Shown one piece after another: positions 41,097 to 52,800 of a stretch of DNA of 64,000 bases; within the stretch, counting starts at the first letter, position 1; each line of letters begins with the position of its first letter. The translations under genes were made by a program, and so were the position numbers. The DNA comes from Bombyx mori (taxonomy: Eukaryota > Arthropoda > Insecta > Lepidoptera > Bombycidae), in assembly GCF_030269925.1 (NCBI RefSeq), contig NC_085123.1, positions 4,712,001 to 4,776,000 on the forward strand, written 5' to 3'. The notes beneath the pieces were generated by a model, which was given only the letters and a program-made list of their open reading frames with translations, was not told the DNA's origin and did not search any database.

Positions 41097-42480
41097 CGTG
41101 TAAATATTTATACGTTTGCAAATTTTCATGTTAATCGGATATTTTGATGTCGGTGAAAATGATATTCAAAAAAACCGTTACATACAAATAAACATATTTA
41201 CAAAACAATCTAATAAAGCATGTCAAAAAAAGAAAAAAAAAAATTGAACTTTTTCGTTACATTCATTTCTCAGTATCTTTGTTACAAAACAAACTGAAGA
41301 AAGAAAAATAGCTTAATAAAATATTTTATAATAAAATAAAGAAGTTCGCAGTTTTTTAATAAATCATAGCAACATATGTTTCATATTATTTTTATATACT
41401 ACTGAATCTTTCAATATTTGATCTCGAAGATTCCACGTCGATAGCGTATTGCTAGTATTTTCCTGATGACTCTTCATATATAGCGGCTATGTCGATTTAC
41501 TTTATCCATGCCAAACGTAATCTAATAACAATATTCGATTTATATAAATAAATAAAAATAAGTTATTGAAGCTACGCAATGATAAAATATAGAGCCGTTT
41601 GGTGTAGTGGAAATACAAACAACCAATACCGTAAATCATTAAGAATGTAAGTACATACTTTGTTATTACGTTGTCATACGTGATCATTTCCAACGTGTCA
41701 TTTACTGATAATAATTGGAACGAAGTTGCTTATCGCGCGTTGTGAAAGGGGGCTAGACGGAAAAAATTCTTACGAAAAGTTGTCACGACACTTTTTAGAT
41801 CCGTCATTCTGACCAATCAACGTGTAGGCGCTTATCGCGTGACATTGCTCGTATCCGATTGGTCCGCGTAATGAGTACAGTTTCTCGAGATAGCGTTTCA
41901 ACAATAGTAATTTAGTTGATAGTATTGTTTTTTTCTTCTTCATAATGCCGTAATTTATTATTATAACTTTAAAAAAAAATTACAATTCCTTCACTAATTA
42001 ATCGAAAGGAACTTCGTTCCATCCGGGTGTCCCTTGACACCTCTGAAGTTTTATTTTTGTTTTTACCAAGTATTTATATTAATATTTTTGTACATACATT
42101 TGTCTGCTCGGGTGGATTTTTCTGGTGTTGAAATCTATAACCTTCGCATACAATATTATCTACTGATATATTTGCCTCCTCTTAACAGTCATTAGCAATG
42201 ACATTGAAGTGTGTTACTCGACTACCTAAGGCCACTAGTAAAATCCGTGATTTCAATATAATAACAAGTAATACAACATCTTCTCTACTACTCTCTACTT
42301 CCTAATGTTTGTCTTCTCTGTACATCAATCCTTAGTTTAAGTCCTTAGTCTCCCTTAAAATCTCATACTATGCATTTTATCAAATGTCCACATAGAGTGC
42401 TTTAATTATAGACTGCAACAATGGCGTTAGAATACGAAGTTTATATTTGATAATAATTATATATTTTTCAGTAATAATTA
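41097..42480. other. Intergenic DNA
   Basis: No ORF or exon supported. A short tRNA-SINE-like scrap (GCCGTTTGGTGTAGTGGAAAT, 41584..41604) resembles the head at 54846. CCAATCA and ATTGGTC boxes occur near 41814 and 41858 without other promoter evidence. Confidence 0.4.
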
Positions 42481-42822
42481 AAGTCGTAATGGGCTAAAAG
42501 ATAAGATGCCCAGTGTATTCGTATCAAGCGATGCAAAGGTGTTCGAATCCCGCAAGCGGGTAACAATTTTTCTAACAAAATACGTACTTTCAATGATACA
42601 CGATTGACTTCCGCGGTGAAGGAATAACATCGTGTAATAAAAATCCCGCAAAATTATAATTTGCGTAATTACTGGCTGTAGGACGTCTTGTGAGTTCGCA
42701 CGAGTAAGTATACCCTGCCTATCTTTCTGCCGTGAAACAAGAGACCTTAGAACTCATGTCTCAAGGTGAGCGATGACATTTTGTAGATGTCTATGGATTC
42801 CGGTAAACACTTAAAAATAAAG
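42481..42822 (+). repeat. Bm1: Bm1 SINE with internal deletions
   Basis: Head (AAGATAAGATGCCCAGTG, GTTCGAATCCC) and body are recognisable, but parts of the central and 3' regions are deleted. Confidence 0.9.
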
Positions 42823-42907
42823 TTTTTTTTATTGCTTAGAGTGGACGAGCTCACAGCACACCTGGTGTTAAGTGGTTACTGGAGCTCATAAACATCTACA
42901 ACGTAAT
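42823..42907 (-). repeat. Bm1: Bm1 SINE 3' fragment
   Basis: Reverse 3' end starting in poly-T, immediately tail-to-tail with the preceding copy. Confidence 0.88.
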
Positions 42908-42959
42908 TTTTTTACACATTGGGTTACATTATGGCAGTTTCAGTAAGGATTCCTAATTT

Positions 42960-43130
42960 TTTTGAAATTATAATAATAAATATAGCCTATGTCACCCGGG
43001 GATAGCGTAGCTTTCCAACAGTGAAAGATTTTTTAAATCGGTTCAGTAGTTTTGAAGCCTATTCAACACAAACAAACAAATCTTTTCTCTTTTTAATATT
43101 ATATAATAGTATAGATAGCAATGAAAATTA
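42960..43130. repeat. Common lepidopteran Helitron-like fragment
   Basis: ATAGCCTATGTCACCCGGGG, TTTCCAACAGTGAAAGA and the end TATAATAGTATAGAT form a frequent lepidopteran block. No clean termini. Confidence 0.5.
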
Positions 43131-44940
43131 GATAGTTAGATTCATCTATCGAAACAAACAAAAAATTACATGAAATTAAATGGTTCCTGAGCTTCAGTTT
43201 TCCACAGTCTTATCGAATTACAGCCATACTGTCTGCTGCCAGTTCACTACTTGTAAGAATAAGGTGGAGTGAGGCGTGAAAAACGGTAATTTGTCTTCAA
43301 CTTAATGCCGGGACTCCCGACTAATTGAAGTGGCCGCGCCTTCGGGAAGAACAGGAATAAATATCCTACAGTGATAGACGAAGCTTTACAACGCTATCAA
43401 ACTTATGGAATTACTAATAGAAGCTTCTGGAATAGTCTCGTTTTCCTGCAACGGAACATAACAATGATAATTGAAGATTTAGTTCTATCAACGTACTTTG
43501 ATTAATTAATTCTTACTAACTTACGAATTACATTAAAAAAAATGTTCAATATGAGAAACTAACTAGATTGTCATAGATGTTCATATCCAAGAGTATTTGG
43601 AATATTCTAGAAAGCAATTAAAATACTCGTAGTAAGAGACGGGGAAAGGCGCCAATAAAATGCTTTATGTGAGAAATTTTTGTGAACAATTTTTTTTAGA
43701 AAAGTAATATCAAACACGAAATTGCTCTTATAATTTCCAAACGATAATAAACAAGTATTCTCATTTCCTTTGTGAATTAACAGTAGTTTCATCGCGCCAC
43801 AAGAACCACGTTGAAACTAACGGAACACTAAAAATACAATACCCTAGTCCGACGCAAAGCTGTTCCCTTCTTTTTTGCCTCAACGCTAACTTCATCGATA
43901 CAGATATATCGGGCGCACAAAAATACCTTTAGCAGAATGTTCATAGAATACCATTTACTTTACGATTTACGCAAGGGAATATCGACTAAAAGTTGAGCGC
44001 GATTTAATTGCGATTCTTTTCAATTATTTAGGTGGTAATTTGAGAAAACTATAGAAGGAAACACTTGCTTAATTACATTTTCCTTTTTTATAACCTTAAT
44101 AAGCAGAACATACAAGCCGGCTGTCGGTGAGTGCATGTCATCACCATCAGCAATTTTTATGTATTTCATGTTTTAAAACTAAGTGGTTCGGGACATCGTG
44201 AACATTATAAATGGTTAGTACATAATTAACTTTATCATCGCGTTAACACAACACAAATGAGAGATTTCTCTGTCATAATATTTATTATAATATCAAATTA
44301 TGGGGGGTCACTATATTGTTCGCTTTATATGACTGTTCTGTTGTACTAGTAAGGTAAAAAAGATGTTCGCGTTTTAAAAAAGCCGAAAGCCTTTGTGTAT
44401 TCTTCAAGGTTTCATTACATATTGTTCTCAATTTCTTCACAATAAAACCGAATAATTACTTCGTGAGGATTCTGACAGGAATTCTCGGAATGCTTTGTGT
44501 CATTGTATTCCCGACTTTATTTTATTACACAGCTGTGATCTCCGTGCGCTCATGAATCCAAATGTTCGCTTCCATTATTGCCTACGTTTCTACCTCCACG
44601 GAACAGTGTTACGGTTAACCAGGCCAAGAGATTTCATTGAAATAAGCCTCCGAAACCTACATACATACATGGAGTTGAATTGAAATTTGTAGCTAACATT
44701 AATCTAATTGGCGCTCGAGGTACTGAAGGTATCTTATGTGAAAGACTTCGAAGATAAACGTTTGATCTTTAAACCACATAAGTGATGACCCAATCTAGTT
44801 TGATCTTTGGCTAGACTGAAACTAGATAATGCGGGTCTTTAATAGCCTATTCAAGTTACGATTGTATGAAGCTATCGAGTGATTCACAGGGTGATGTACA
44901 CTGAAATATTAAAAATATAGTGTTGGCAAGGTATAAGTTA
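43131..44940. other. AT-rich intergenic DNA
   Basis: 1.8 kb with only short ORFs that match nothing recognisable and no repeat family I can name. Confidence 0.45.
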
Positions 44941-44959
44941 AGAAAAAAAAAACAGATAC

Positions 44960-45254
44960 ACAAACAGTCAACAAGGACTGGGCGAATCGCCTCGACAGTC
45001 CTACGACCAGCCGAAGGATCAGCCAGCCGCCTGGACCATGACTCCAGCACGGACCGCCGAGATTGGTCCCTCCGCGCTCTGACCACACTGGGGCTGGGAC
45101 GTGCCACGCCCCGGGCACGAAGGTCAGCCCGCCACTGATAGTCAAGGGCGAGCGCCTCCGCCTCCAGGAGACAAGGTGGCGTCCGAGCCAGTACACACAC
45201 CACCTCGAAAGAGATGGTGCGATAACCACGGATGACAATAAGCTGGTTAATCAT
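44960..45254 (-). mobile_element. R1-clade LINE ORF2 fragment
   Basis: GC-rich patch encoding RGYRTISFEVVCVLARTPP, LDYQWRADLRARGVARP and AGRRTVEAIRPVLVDCL, a segment downstream of the reverse transcriptase in R1-clade elements (R1, TRAS, SART). Ends are abrupt and no catalytic domain is present. Confidence 0.75.
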
Positions 45255-45849
45255 TTTAATCTTTTGACGTAAACGCGTTTATAATTTCAATATCTTTTAC
45301 AGAGGCGTCAGTTATTAAATGTGAATTCCCAATTCGCTTGATTAAAACAAAATTGGAGGTTAATTTAATTTGATCGTAAAATTTCGGGATCGAAGGCCAC
45401 ACCTCGCGAATTTCCACAATATCGCTAAAAGAATGAGGGATCATTACTCGCTTTTTGGTTTATACTTCCCGGATATTATTTCCGGTCATGCCATCGGCTT
45501 GAATTATTATTTTATCGCCCTTAATAAAATTAATGAGCGTCATTCCTTTGAGACTTATTGTTCCGTATTTTGGTCGGGATTGCTTGGTCTAATTTTAGTG
45601 AGAAGGATCCTGGTATTAAATCAGTGAAATGATATGTCTGTAGGAGGTATTGTGGAAGCGCACCTGCATCAGCATTCTGCTAATTGATATCTTGAAATAC
45701 TACGCTTTGAATAGTGGTACATCGTTTACATAGTACAACTGAGACTACGATCTCATGTCTCAAGGTAAGCCGGTGACGAGGCTGTGATTAAGTCACCTGC
45801 ATTCACCTATCTATGACTGTAAAACAAACATGTTACGAAATTTTCAAAT
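45255..45849. other. Intergenic DNA
   Basis: Nothing recognised apart from a possible 40-bp Bm1 scrap near 45735 (ACGATCTCATGTCTCAAGGT). Confidence 0.4.
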
Positions 45850-46045
45850 TGCAACAGCATAGCCCACTGAGTTTTCCGTTGGATCTTCTCAGTGAGTCGT
45901 GATTCCGATCCGGTGGTAGATTCTGTGAAGTACTGCTCTTGCTAGGGCTAGTGTTAGCAAACTCTCTCAGGTTGAACCCACGCACTCGTCTGGGCGTAGC
46001 TGGAATTGCCTATTAGGCTACCAGCAAATAGTTAGGGAAGAAGAT
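45850..46045 (+). repeat. Jockey-family 3'-UTR fragment
   Basis: CCACTGAGTTTTCCGTTGGAT, TACTGCTCTTGCTAGGGCTAG and TAGTTAGGGAAGAAG match the jockey 3' UTR, about 85% by eye. Confidence 0.85.
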
Positions 46046-46437
46046 GTAACAGGAAGCAGACTCTTATAGAGGTGGACAAAATGAATCTGAATTACTTTAA
46101 CAGATTTTTTAAATACACTAAAAATAAATTCCAAATAGCAACAATGGTATCGTCGGTATAGCCAAGATTAAAACCAGCTAACGCCTAGTAATGGTTCTTA
46201 TTTATAATAATCATTTTATTGGTGGAAAATGATTTCTATCTTATTCAAATACACTGTAAGAAAATATGAAGATTAAAATGACGTAATTTTTTTTGGAGTT
46301 AATAGCGAATCTATGTGGGACTACACTCGGGTCTCTTAATAGGAGTATCCCGACTTTGCCTGAGACAGAACCTGAGAAGGATGGAATGGAGATGGTCTAC
46401 ACTGTTTACAGTCACCTCCGACCTGATATTTTTTTAT

Positions 46438-46760
46438 GTTTGAGAGATTACTGATGGCCCGGAGGCCTTTCTAGTCTTACCAGGGCAGGTGGGCGAGCAA
46501 GGGCTCAGCCAAACCTGATATTTTCTTGTCCATTACTGAGTTCTTGTCCATTACTCTATAGGCCAAAAATGAGTACAGTTGAGTGTACACGAGCTATAAC
46601 TGACAATATCTAAAAATGTACGTACATCTTGGCTTAAAAGCTCGGTGCGTTTTATCCTTCTTCTTCTTCTCAGTCGTGTCACTCTTGACAGAGTGGTCGT
46701 GATCGTCATGTAGTGTTGGAAGGGGCAGACTTGATGCGTCTCACGATGTCGCGCCATCTT
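46438..46760. repeat. Short dispersed repeats
   Basis: 46438..46513 matches 2617..2700. 46640..46760 (TTCTTCTTCTTCTCAGTCGTG, TCTTGACAGAGTGGTCGTG) looks like another interspersed lepidopteran repeat; class unknown. Confidence 0.4.
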
Positions 46761-46791
46761 CCTCGCGTTTTATCCTATTCATCTATATATG

Positions 46792-47071
46792 TATATAAAA
46801 ATGAATTGCTGTTTGTTAGTCTCGCTAAAACTCGAGAGCGGCTGGACCAATTTGGCTAATTTTGGTCTTGAATTATTTGTGGAATTTCAGAGAAGGTTTA
46901 AAAGATAAATATGAAAATGCTCGGTATTAAATAAAAATAACAATTTTGTTTTCCGTTTGATGTGTTTCCCGTCGGATGGTTTCATTTTGTTTGTTTTAAA
47001 TTTATTTTATACAAAAGCTTAGGTCTTTTATTTATCGATTGAGGCACTACGAAGTCTGCCGGGTCAGCTAG
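46792..47071 (+). mobile_element. Small non-autonomous Helitron
   Basis: Starts TCTATATATGTATATAAAAA after a host A and ends GGGTCAGCTAG before a host T, so TC and CTAG ends are inserted between A and T as Helitrons do. A GGCA/TGCC stem (47043..47060) precedes the CTAG end. No coding capacity. Confidence 0.72.
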
Positions 47072-47432
47072 TTATTCATAAATAAAAGCGATTATATTAT
47101 TTTATAAAACGAACTAAGATTAGTAACATTCGAAGAGTCCACGATAGACGCCCTACAGAGACCGATAAGTCACATGGTCCAATAAGTGAGCGGTCGAGCG
47201 TGCGACGTAGAACGATGTTATTGGCTTACCCAGGTGCTGCTAAGATTCAGCGCCGTTTGAATTATAGACAGAATTCCCTTAAAGGGATTACATCTGGTAA
47301 TAATATTTGTCCTCATGTACCACCTGCGTTTTTGATCTTGATTGCTAACTACGGTAGGCAGCGGCTTCCACGACTCAACAATCCATTTAGTACAGTGAAA
47401 ATGATACTGATTGTGTATGTATTTATTAGTTA

Positions 47433-47869
47433 AGCCTTCGTCAAACGGAACGCGTAATTAGCGCGCGTCAGAGCGCTAAACTCACGCCGCGCTATGACAC
47501 CGAGATGTGTTGTACTACACAGAACCCCAGCGCTATAAGTACGCAGCGCTCTGTCGCGGCGTTGGGACGCTTTGACGTCAGGCGTTGTAATTTTTTACAA
47601 ATTTTATTTTAGCGTCCGAGTGAATGTGTATTAAAATACTAGATAATGCCCGAAAAAATGATATAAATAGTTAGAAAATACCCATGCTTATACAATGCCA
47701 CATCTGAATCACTCGATTTCTTAATACTTTTAAATTTTCACACCTCTATCGAAAGGCACTATGATTTGGCGAATGCGTTGCGTCAAGGAGCGTTAGACTC
47801 GTCTAATCAATTTGAAGAGCGCGACGTTAAGTACGCGGCGCTAAGTACGCGTTCTGTTTGACGAAGGCT
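47433..47869. mobile_element. MITE with TTA target-site duplication (Harbinger-like)
   Basis: AGCCTTCGTCAAACGGAACGC at the left and its near-perfect inverse at the right (GTTCTGTTTGACGAAGGCT) are flanked by TTA on both sides. Three-bp TWA duplications fit PIF/Harbinger. No ORF. It lies within the 3' end of a reverse Bm1 copy. Confidence 0.75.
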
Positions 47870-48289
47870 TTAGATAGGTGAATAAGTTCACAGTGTACTT
47901 GTTATTTACCGGAGTTCATAGACGTCAACAACGTAATTGCCGCCACCGACCTTAAGACAAGAGTTGGAAGAATCGATTCTACTGTACAACGGCTGTCCCG
48001 CCCTTCAAACCGAAACGCATTACTGCTTCACGGCACAAATAAGCAGAGTGGTGGTACCTACCTATCCGGACTCACAAGAGGTCCTACCACCAGTAATTAC
48101 GCAAATTGTAATTTTGCGGGTTTGATTTTTATTACACGATGTTACTCCTTCACCGTGGAAGTCAATCGTGAACATTTGTTAAGTACGTATATCATTAGAA
48201 AAATTGGTACCCGCCTGGGATTCGAACACCGGTGCATCGCTCAACACGAATGCACCGGACGTCTTATCATTTAGGCCACGACGACTTCA
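47870..48289 (-). repeat. Bm1: Bm1 SINE, near full length
   Basis: Reverse copy from the 3' end to the head (GTCTTATCATTTAGGCCACG). Its tail end is interrupted by the TTA-flanked MITE; the residual tail appears to lie left of the MITE at about 47421..47432. Confidence 0.92.
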
Positions 48290-48696
48290 AACGTCCTACC
48301 ACCACTTATGTTAATTATATTTGCACCCGTGCTTGTTTTGCGGCTTACAATTATAACCTACATGGATCAGGGGGAGGAGGACCCAATGAAGTGTTCGCAA
48401 ACTTGAAGCCAAGCATCATCGACGATGTACAATTGCAATACGTATAACGAAAAGGTCTGGTGTGCGCATCAACCGTCTTTATAGAATATAATTTTTTGAA
48501 ATGAAAACTTCTTTAGAATCGTTGTGATTTCAAACCGGATGCAACGGAAAAAACGACAGGTAAGAGACACAAATACAATAATGTGCAGGATGAAGCCAGC
48601 AAAGAATGAGACAGAAATATACATACTAATTTCGAAGCACAGATGGCTTGATTGTTTTATAGTATGTTGTGGTTATATAATTTATTTTATTTTAGA
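48290..48696. other. Intergenic DNA
   Basis: No content recognised. Confidence 0.4.
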
Positions 48697-49015
48697 CTAG
48701 CGACCTGCCCTCGCTTCGCTTCGGAAACAATAAATTTTATTATCGATAGCTGAGTCCCACGATGTTACCCGCGGCTATTGTCGTACCGCGGGTGACGCCG
48801 CGATACGAAGCTATTTTAAAAAAATTAGCCTAAGTTACTCCTTATATCATCAGTTACCTATTAGTGAAAGTCTCATCAAAATCGGCACAGCCGTTCCAGA
48901 GATTAGCCGGAAAAAAACAGACAGACAGACAAAATATATATTCATATGCATGTAGTAAAAAGCGGTTTTATTCAATATTACAAACAGACACTCCAATTTT
49001 ATATATATGTATAGA
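48697..49015 (-). mobile_element. Small non-autonomous Helitron, second copy
   Basis: Same element as 12947..13312, 319 bp. The 3' CTAG end is at 48700..48697, and the 5' end TCTATACATATATATAAAAT starts at 49015. Shared blocks include the GCTTCGCTTCGGAAAC end region and the GACAGACAGACAAA run. Confidence 0.75.
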
Positions 49016-49107
49016 TGTGTTTCTTATCTATGTATTTATTTTGGCGATGTAATTATAACCTAGTGTTTATTTTCACTCATGTCCACCATAATTCTTTAAA
49101 TTATCGC

Positions 49108-49600
49108 TAGTGGGAAAAACTCTTTACAAATTTTCCACCACGACGGTGCGCTGGTTCAATATTTTTGAAGAAAGTTTTGCGGGGGCGAGTATCGCTAAAG
49201 ATGCACAAAAGAGGGGAAGGCCGAGGCTAGGCTATGAGGAGTAGACGTACCTGCCAACCCGTCGCTAGCTTCTTCCAGGCTGAAGAATTCGACGCCACTG
49301 CTGGACGACGCGTAATGGCGGCGACTTGACACGGCACTCTTCTAAATTATTGTCTATAAAACTTGTATATCACTCGCGCAACGACGAATATGGTCGTCAG
49401 TAAGAGTTTGTATAATAGAGAATTAATTTGAGTCCATGAAAATATTTGTGAAAAAATAAGCGGCGTGTGCGTGTACAGCGCGTGCGGTGCGGTCGGCGAT
49501 AGTCTTCTTTTTTTTTATTTTTGACGTTTGCTTCTTATGTTTCTTTTTTATAAGTGGCCATGCGAGAGGTTTTATGTCTACTCTCATTAAAAAAGAACCA
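49108..49600 (-). repeat. Bel/Pao 2 downstream LTR
   Basis: 493 bp, the 3' LTR in element orientation; identical to 54092..54584 as far as can be read. Confidence 0.95.
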
Positions 49601-49820
49601 TCCCCCCGGCCTTTAGGAGATGTAGCTCCTGAACAATGAGAGAGAAGTACATAAATGTAGCGATTATGGGTGAACTAGAGCGGGTGGAATCAGGGTAGTG
49701 CGGTGGTATATAATAAGTAAAAATAATAAGTATAAATGGTACTTAATGAGTGCAGGATATGAAGTATTAAGTAAAAAGAATGAGATAAAAATAAATAAAA
49801 AATAAAAAAGAGAAAATAGG

Positions 49821-52800
49821 TTATTGGGAAGGTAAAACACAAAGTTTTACTACAGGTCGAAGATAGGTGCCGTTTTGTGTGCGCACTCTGACTACTCTAA
49901 CGACCCCGTCCGAGGCAGGCATTATTTCTTCAATTATGCCCATTGTCCATTGTAAAGGCGGTGAGTTTTCTGTTTTAAGAAGGACAACAGTACCTTTAGT
50001 CACCGGATTAGATTTGGTGTTCCATTTAGCGCGTGTTTGAAGCGTGTTTAGGTACTCACGCTTCCAGCGATTCCAGAATCTCTGAACAATGTCATCGACA
50101 AGTCGTTTATTGCGAACTAAATCTACCGAATCTAAACGCGGATCAGAATGAAAGGAGTCTAGCGGTCCGAGAGTTAAAAAATGCGAAGGCGTTAAAGGTT
50201 TCGGTTCTCCGGGATCAAACGTGAAGCGGTTGATGGGCCATGTATGGACGTTATCACGAGCCCATGTAGGGCCATAGAGCCACAGCGGGTGATTCAATAA
50301 TTGAGCGGGTGTGAGACCACGACTCAAGCAGTCGCTGGGATTCTGCGTACCTTCACAATGGTAGAAGTGTTTGGGGTCAAGGTTGTTCTGTATTTGTGCG
50401 ATGCGGTTCGCAATGAAAGTATCAAAGCGATGCGGAGACGAGTGAACCCAATGGAGGGTCACTGTCGAATCAGTAAACGCGAAAATTTCGTCAACATGAC
50501 AGCGGGGAGAAACAGTGTCGATAACAAATCGAAACAGTTTCGATAATAATACAGCAGCACAAAGCTCTAGGCGGGCTAAGGAAATAACCTTGAGCGGCGC
50601 GACCTTGCTTTTGGCACCAATTAAATTGACTTCATTTGGTCCGGAAGCCGGTTGTACACAAATGTACACAGAAGCACCCATCGCTTTTTCAGAAGCGTCC
50701 GCAAATCCCAGTAGTATGACACGGGACTCGGGCACGATGCCTACGAAGCGAGGTATTTTAAAGTCTTGCAGAGCGGGGAGTTCATTAAGAAAGCGTTTCC
50801 ATGCAGCACAGATGTCGCTTGGGGGCTCTGCATCCCAATCAATCTGAGCTACCCAGAGAGCTTTTATTAACAATTTTGCGTGTAAAATGACAGGGGCACA
50901 AAATCCGTTTATGTCCCACAGTTTAGCGATTGTGGAAAGCATAAGGCGCTTTGTACATTTTGCTTGCGGGTTGAATTTAATAGCGATTGAAAATTCATCC
51001 TCGACCGGTGACCAGATTATACCTAGGAGCTTCATATTATCCTGCTTGTCGAATTCAATTTTTGAAGATAAGCGGTTGGCTTGCGGAATCGATTTTAACA
51101 CCTCGGGCGAATTGCTAACGAATTTAACTAAGTCGAAACCACCACGTTTGAATAGTTCGATTAAATCATGAGCCAACTGAATTCCATTCTCGGGCGTATC
51201 TACCGAAACTCCTAGATCATCCATATAAAGATGATCACTAGCGATTTCTGAAGCGATCGGGAAATCAGTTTCATCGCGGGCGAGACGCTTAACTGTCTTC
51301 ATAGCAAGGTACGGCGAGCACCGTAGACCAAAACAAACGCGATTAAAATGATACATTTTCGCAGTATCATCTTCGTCAAATTTGTATAGTATATTCAAAA
51401 AGCGGCGGTCTTCCTCACGAATGCCTATAGCCAAAAACATTTGTTTGATGTCGGCGGTTAAAGCAATCGGAAACAGTCTGAATTTTAAAATAATCGCGGT
51501 TAAGTCTGCTTGCAAATTAGGACCGGAATGTAAACAATCGTTCAATGAAACGTTTGTATCTATGCATCGTGCAGTTGCGTTCAGTACAATGCGGAGCGGT
51601 TTGTCTTCTCGGCTTATACCGTGGTGAGGGATGACGTAATAATTCGTATCAGTAAGAGCGGGTGCGGGTGAAATGATGTTCCGTTCGAGATAGTCTCTCA
51701 TCGCGGCATCGTATTCAGTTTTTAAAGCGATATTTGTCTTAAATCTGCGTTCGAGTGACGACAGACAGCGACGTGCGGTTGTAAGAGAATCGCCCAGAGC
51801 GGTAGGCGACCTCAAGAAAGGCAAAGCGGTGACGTAACGTCCAGTTGTGTTATCGCGGTATGTATTTAAATCATAAAAATCCTCACATTCCTGTTCGGCT
51901 TTAGACATGTGTGTTTTAGTCGGAACTGACTCCAACTCCCAGAACTTCGAGATTAAAGTTTCGATCGAGTCGTTACTCGACGATAAAAAGGCGTGATCGT
52001 TATCACAAGGCGCGGTATTATTGTGACAAGGGAGCGAAGCGATCGACCCTAAGAGTATGTATCCAAATGCGGTTTCCAATAAATCAGGTTTTCCAGGCGG
52101 ACCTAGTAGCTTTGTAGGTCTTAAGATCTGCATGAATACTTCGGCGCCAAGCAGAATGTCTATTTCAGCGGGTTTATTAAAGTGCGGGTCTGCGAGCTGT
52201 ATATTATTATTACTTAGGTAATTAAGAGACGAAATATCGAATTCACAACTCGGCAAGTTACTCGAAATTGTTTTAAGAACGAGTGGGTTTATGCGTAAAC
52301 AAAAGCTTGCATCGTACCTAGACAGTAACGTTATATCGGTAGTTCCGATTATAGTTTGAGAGCTAGTTCCTATTCCATTTACGGATCGTTCGGAATTATC
52401 GTGGAAGATACGAAGGCCTAAATGCTTACAAGCTTTGCGGGTAACAAAATGGTTTTGCGATCCATTATCAATCAAAATTCTAATTTGAGCAAGAGTTCCG
52501 TCACTTCTTTTCACATCAGCAAGAACGGTGCCAAGTAAAACATTGTTAGTTTTTCGCGTGTTATTTGAGTTAGCACTCATACTACAAAATGGAGCGTTAT
52601 TATCTACAGGCTTGGTAGAAATCGAACTTGAAGACGCGGTAGATTTCTGACCGATGGCTACTGGACTATGCGTATTGTTATCAGTGCGGCGGTGTAAGTA
52701 CTGAGGCGGCTGTACCGGCGGCAATGCAGCTGATGCTTTCTCAGCAAAGCAAAGAGTCGTATGATGTAGCTTTTTACAATTAGCGCATCTATTCTCAGAT

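Noticed and set aside
41810..41870. CCAAT-box promoter
   Set aside because: Two CCAAT-like boxes occur, but no TATA, initiator or downstream exon was found.
44856..45254. 132-codon ORF as a possible host gene
   Set aside because: Its middle matches the post-reverse-transcriptase region of R1-clade LINEs and its last 40 codons are AT-rich chance sequence.
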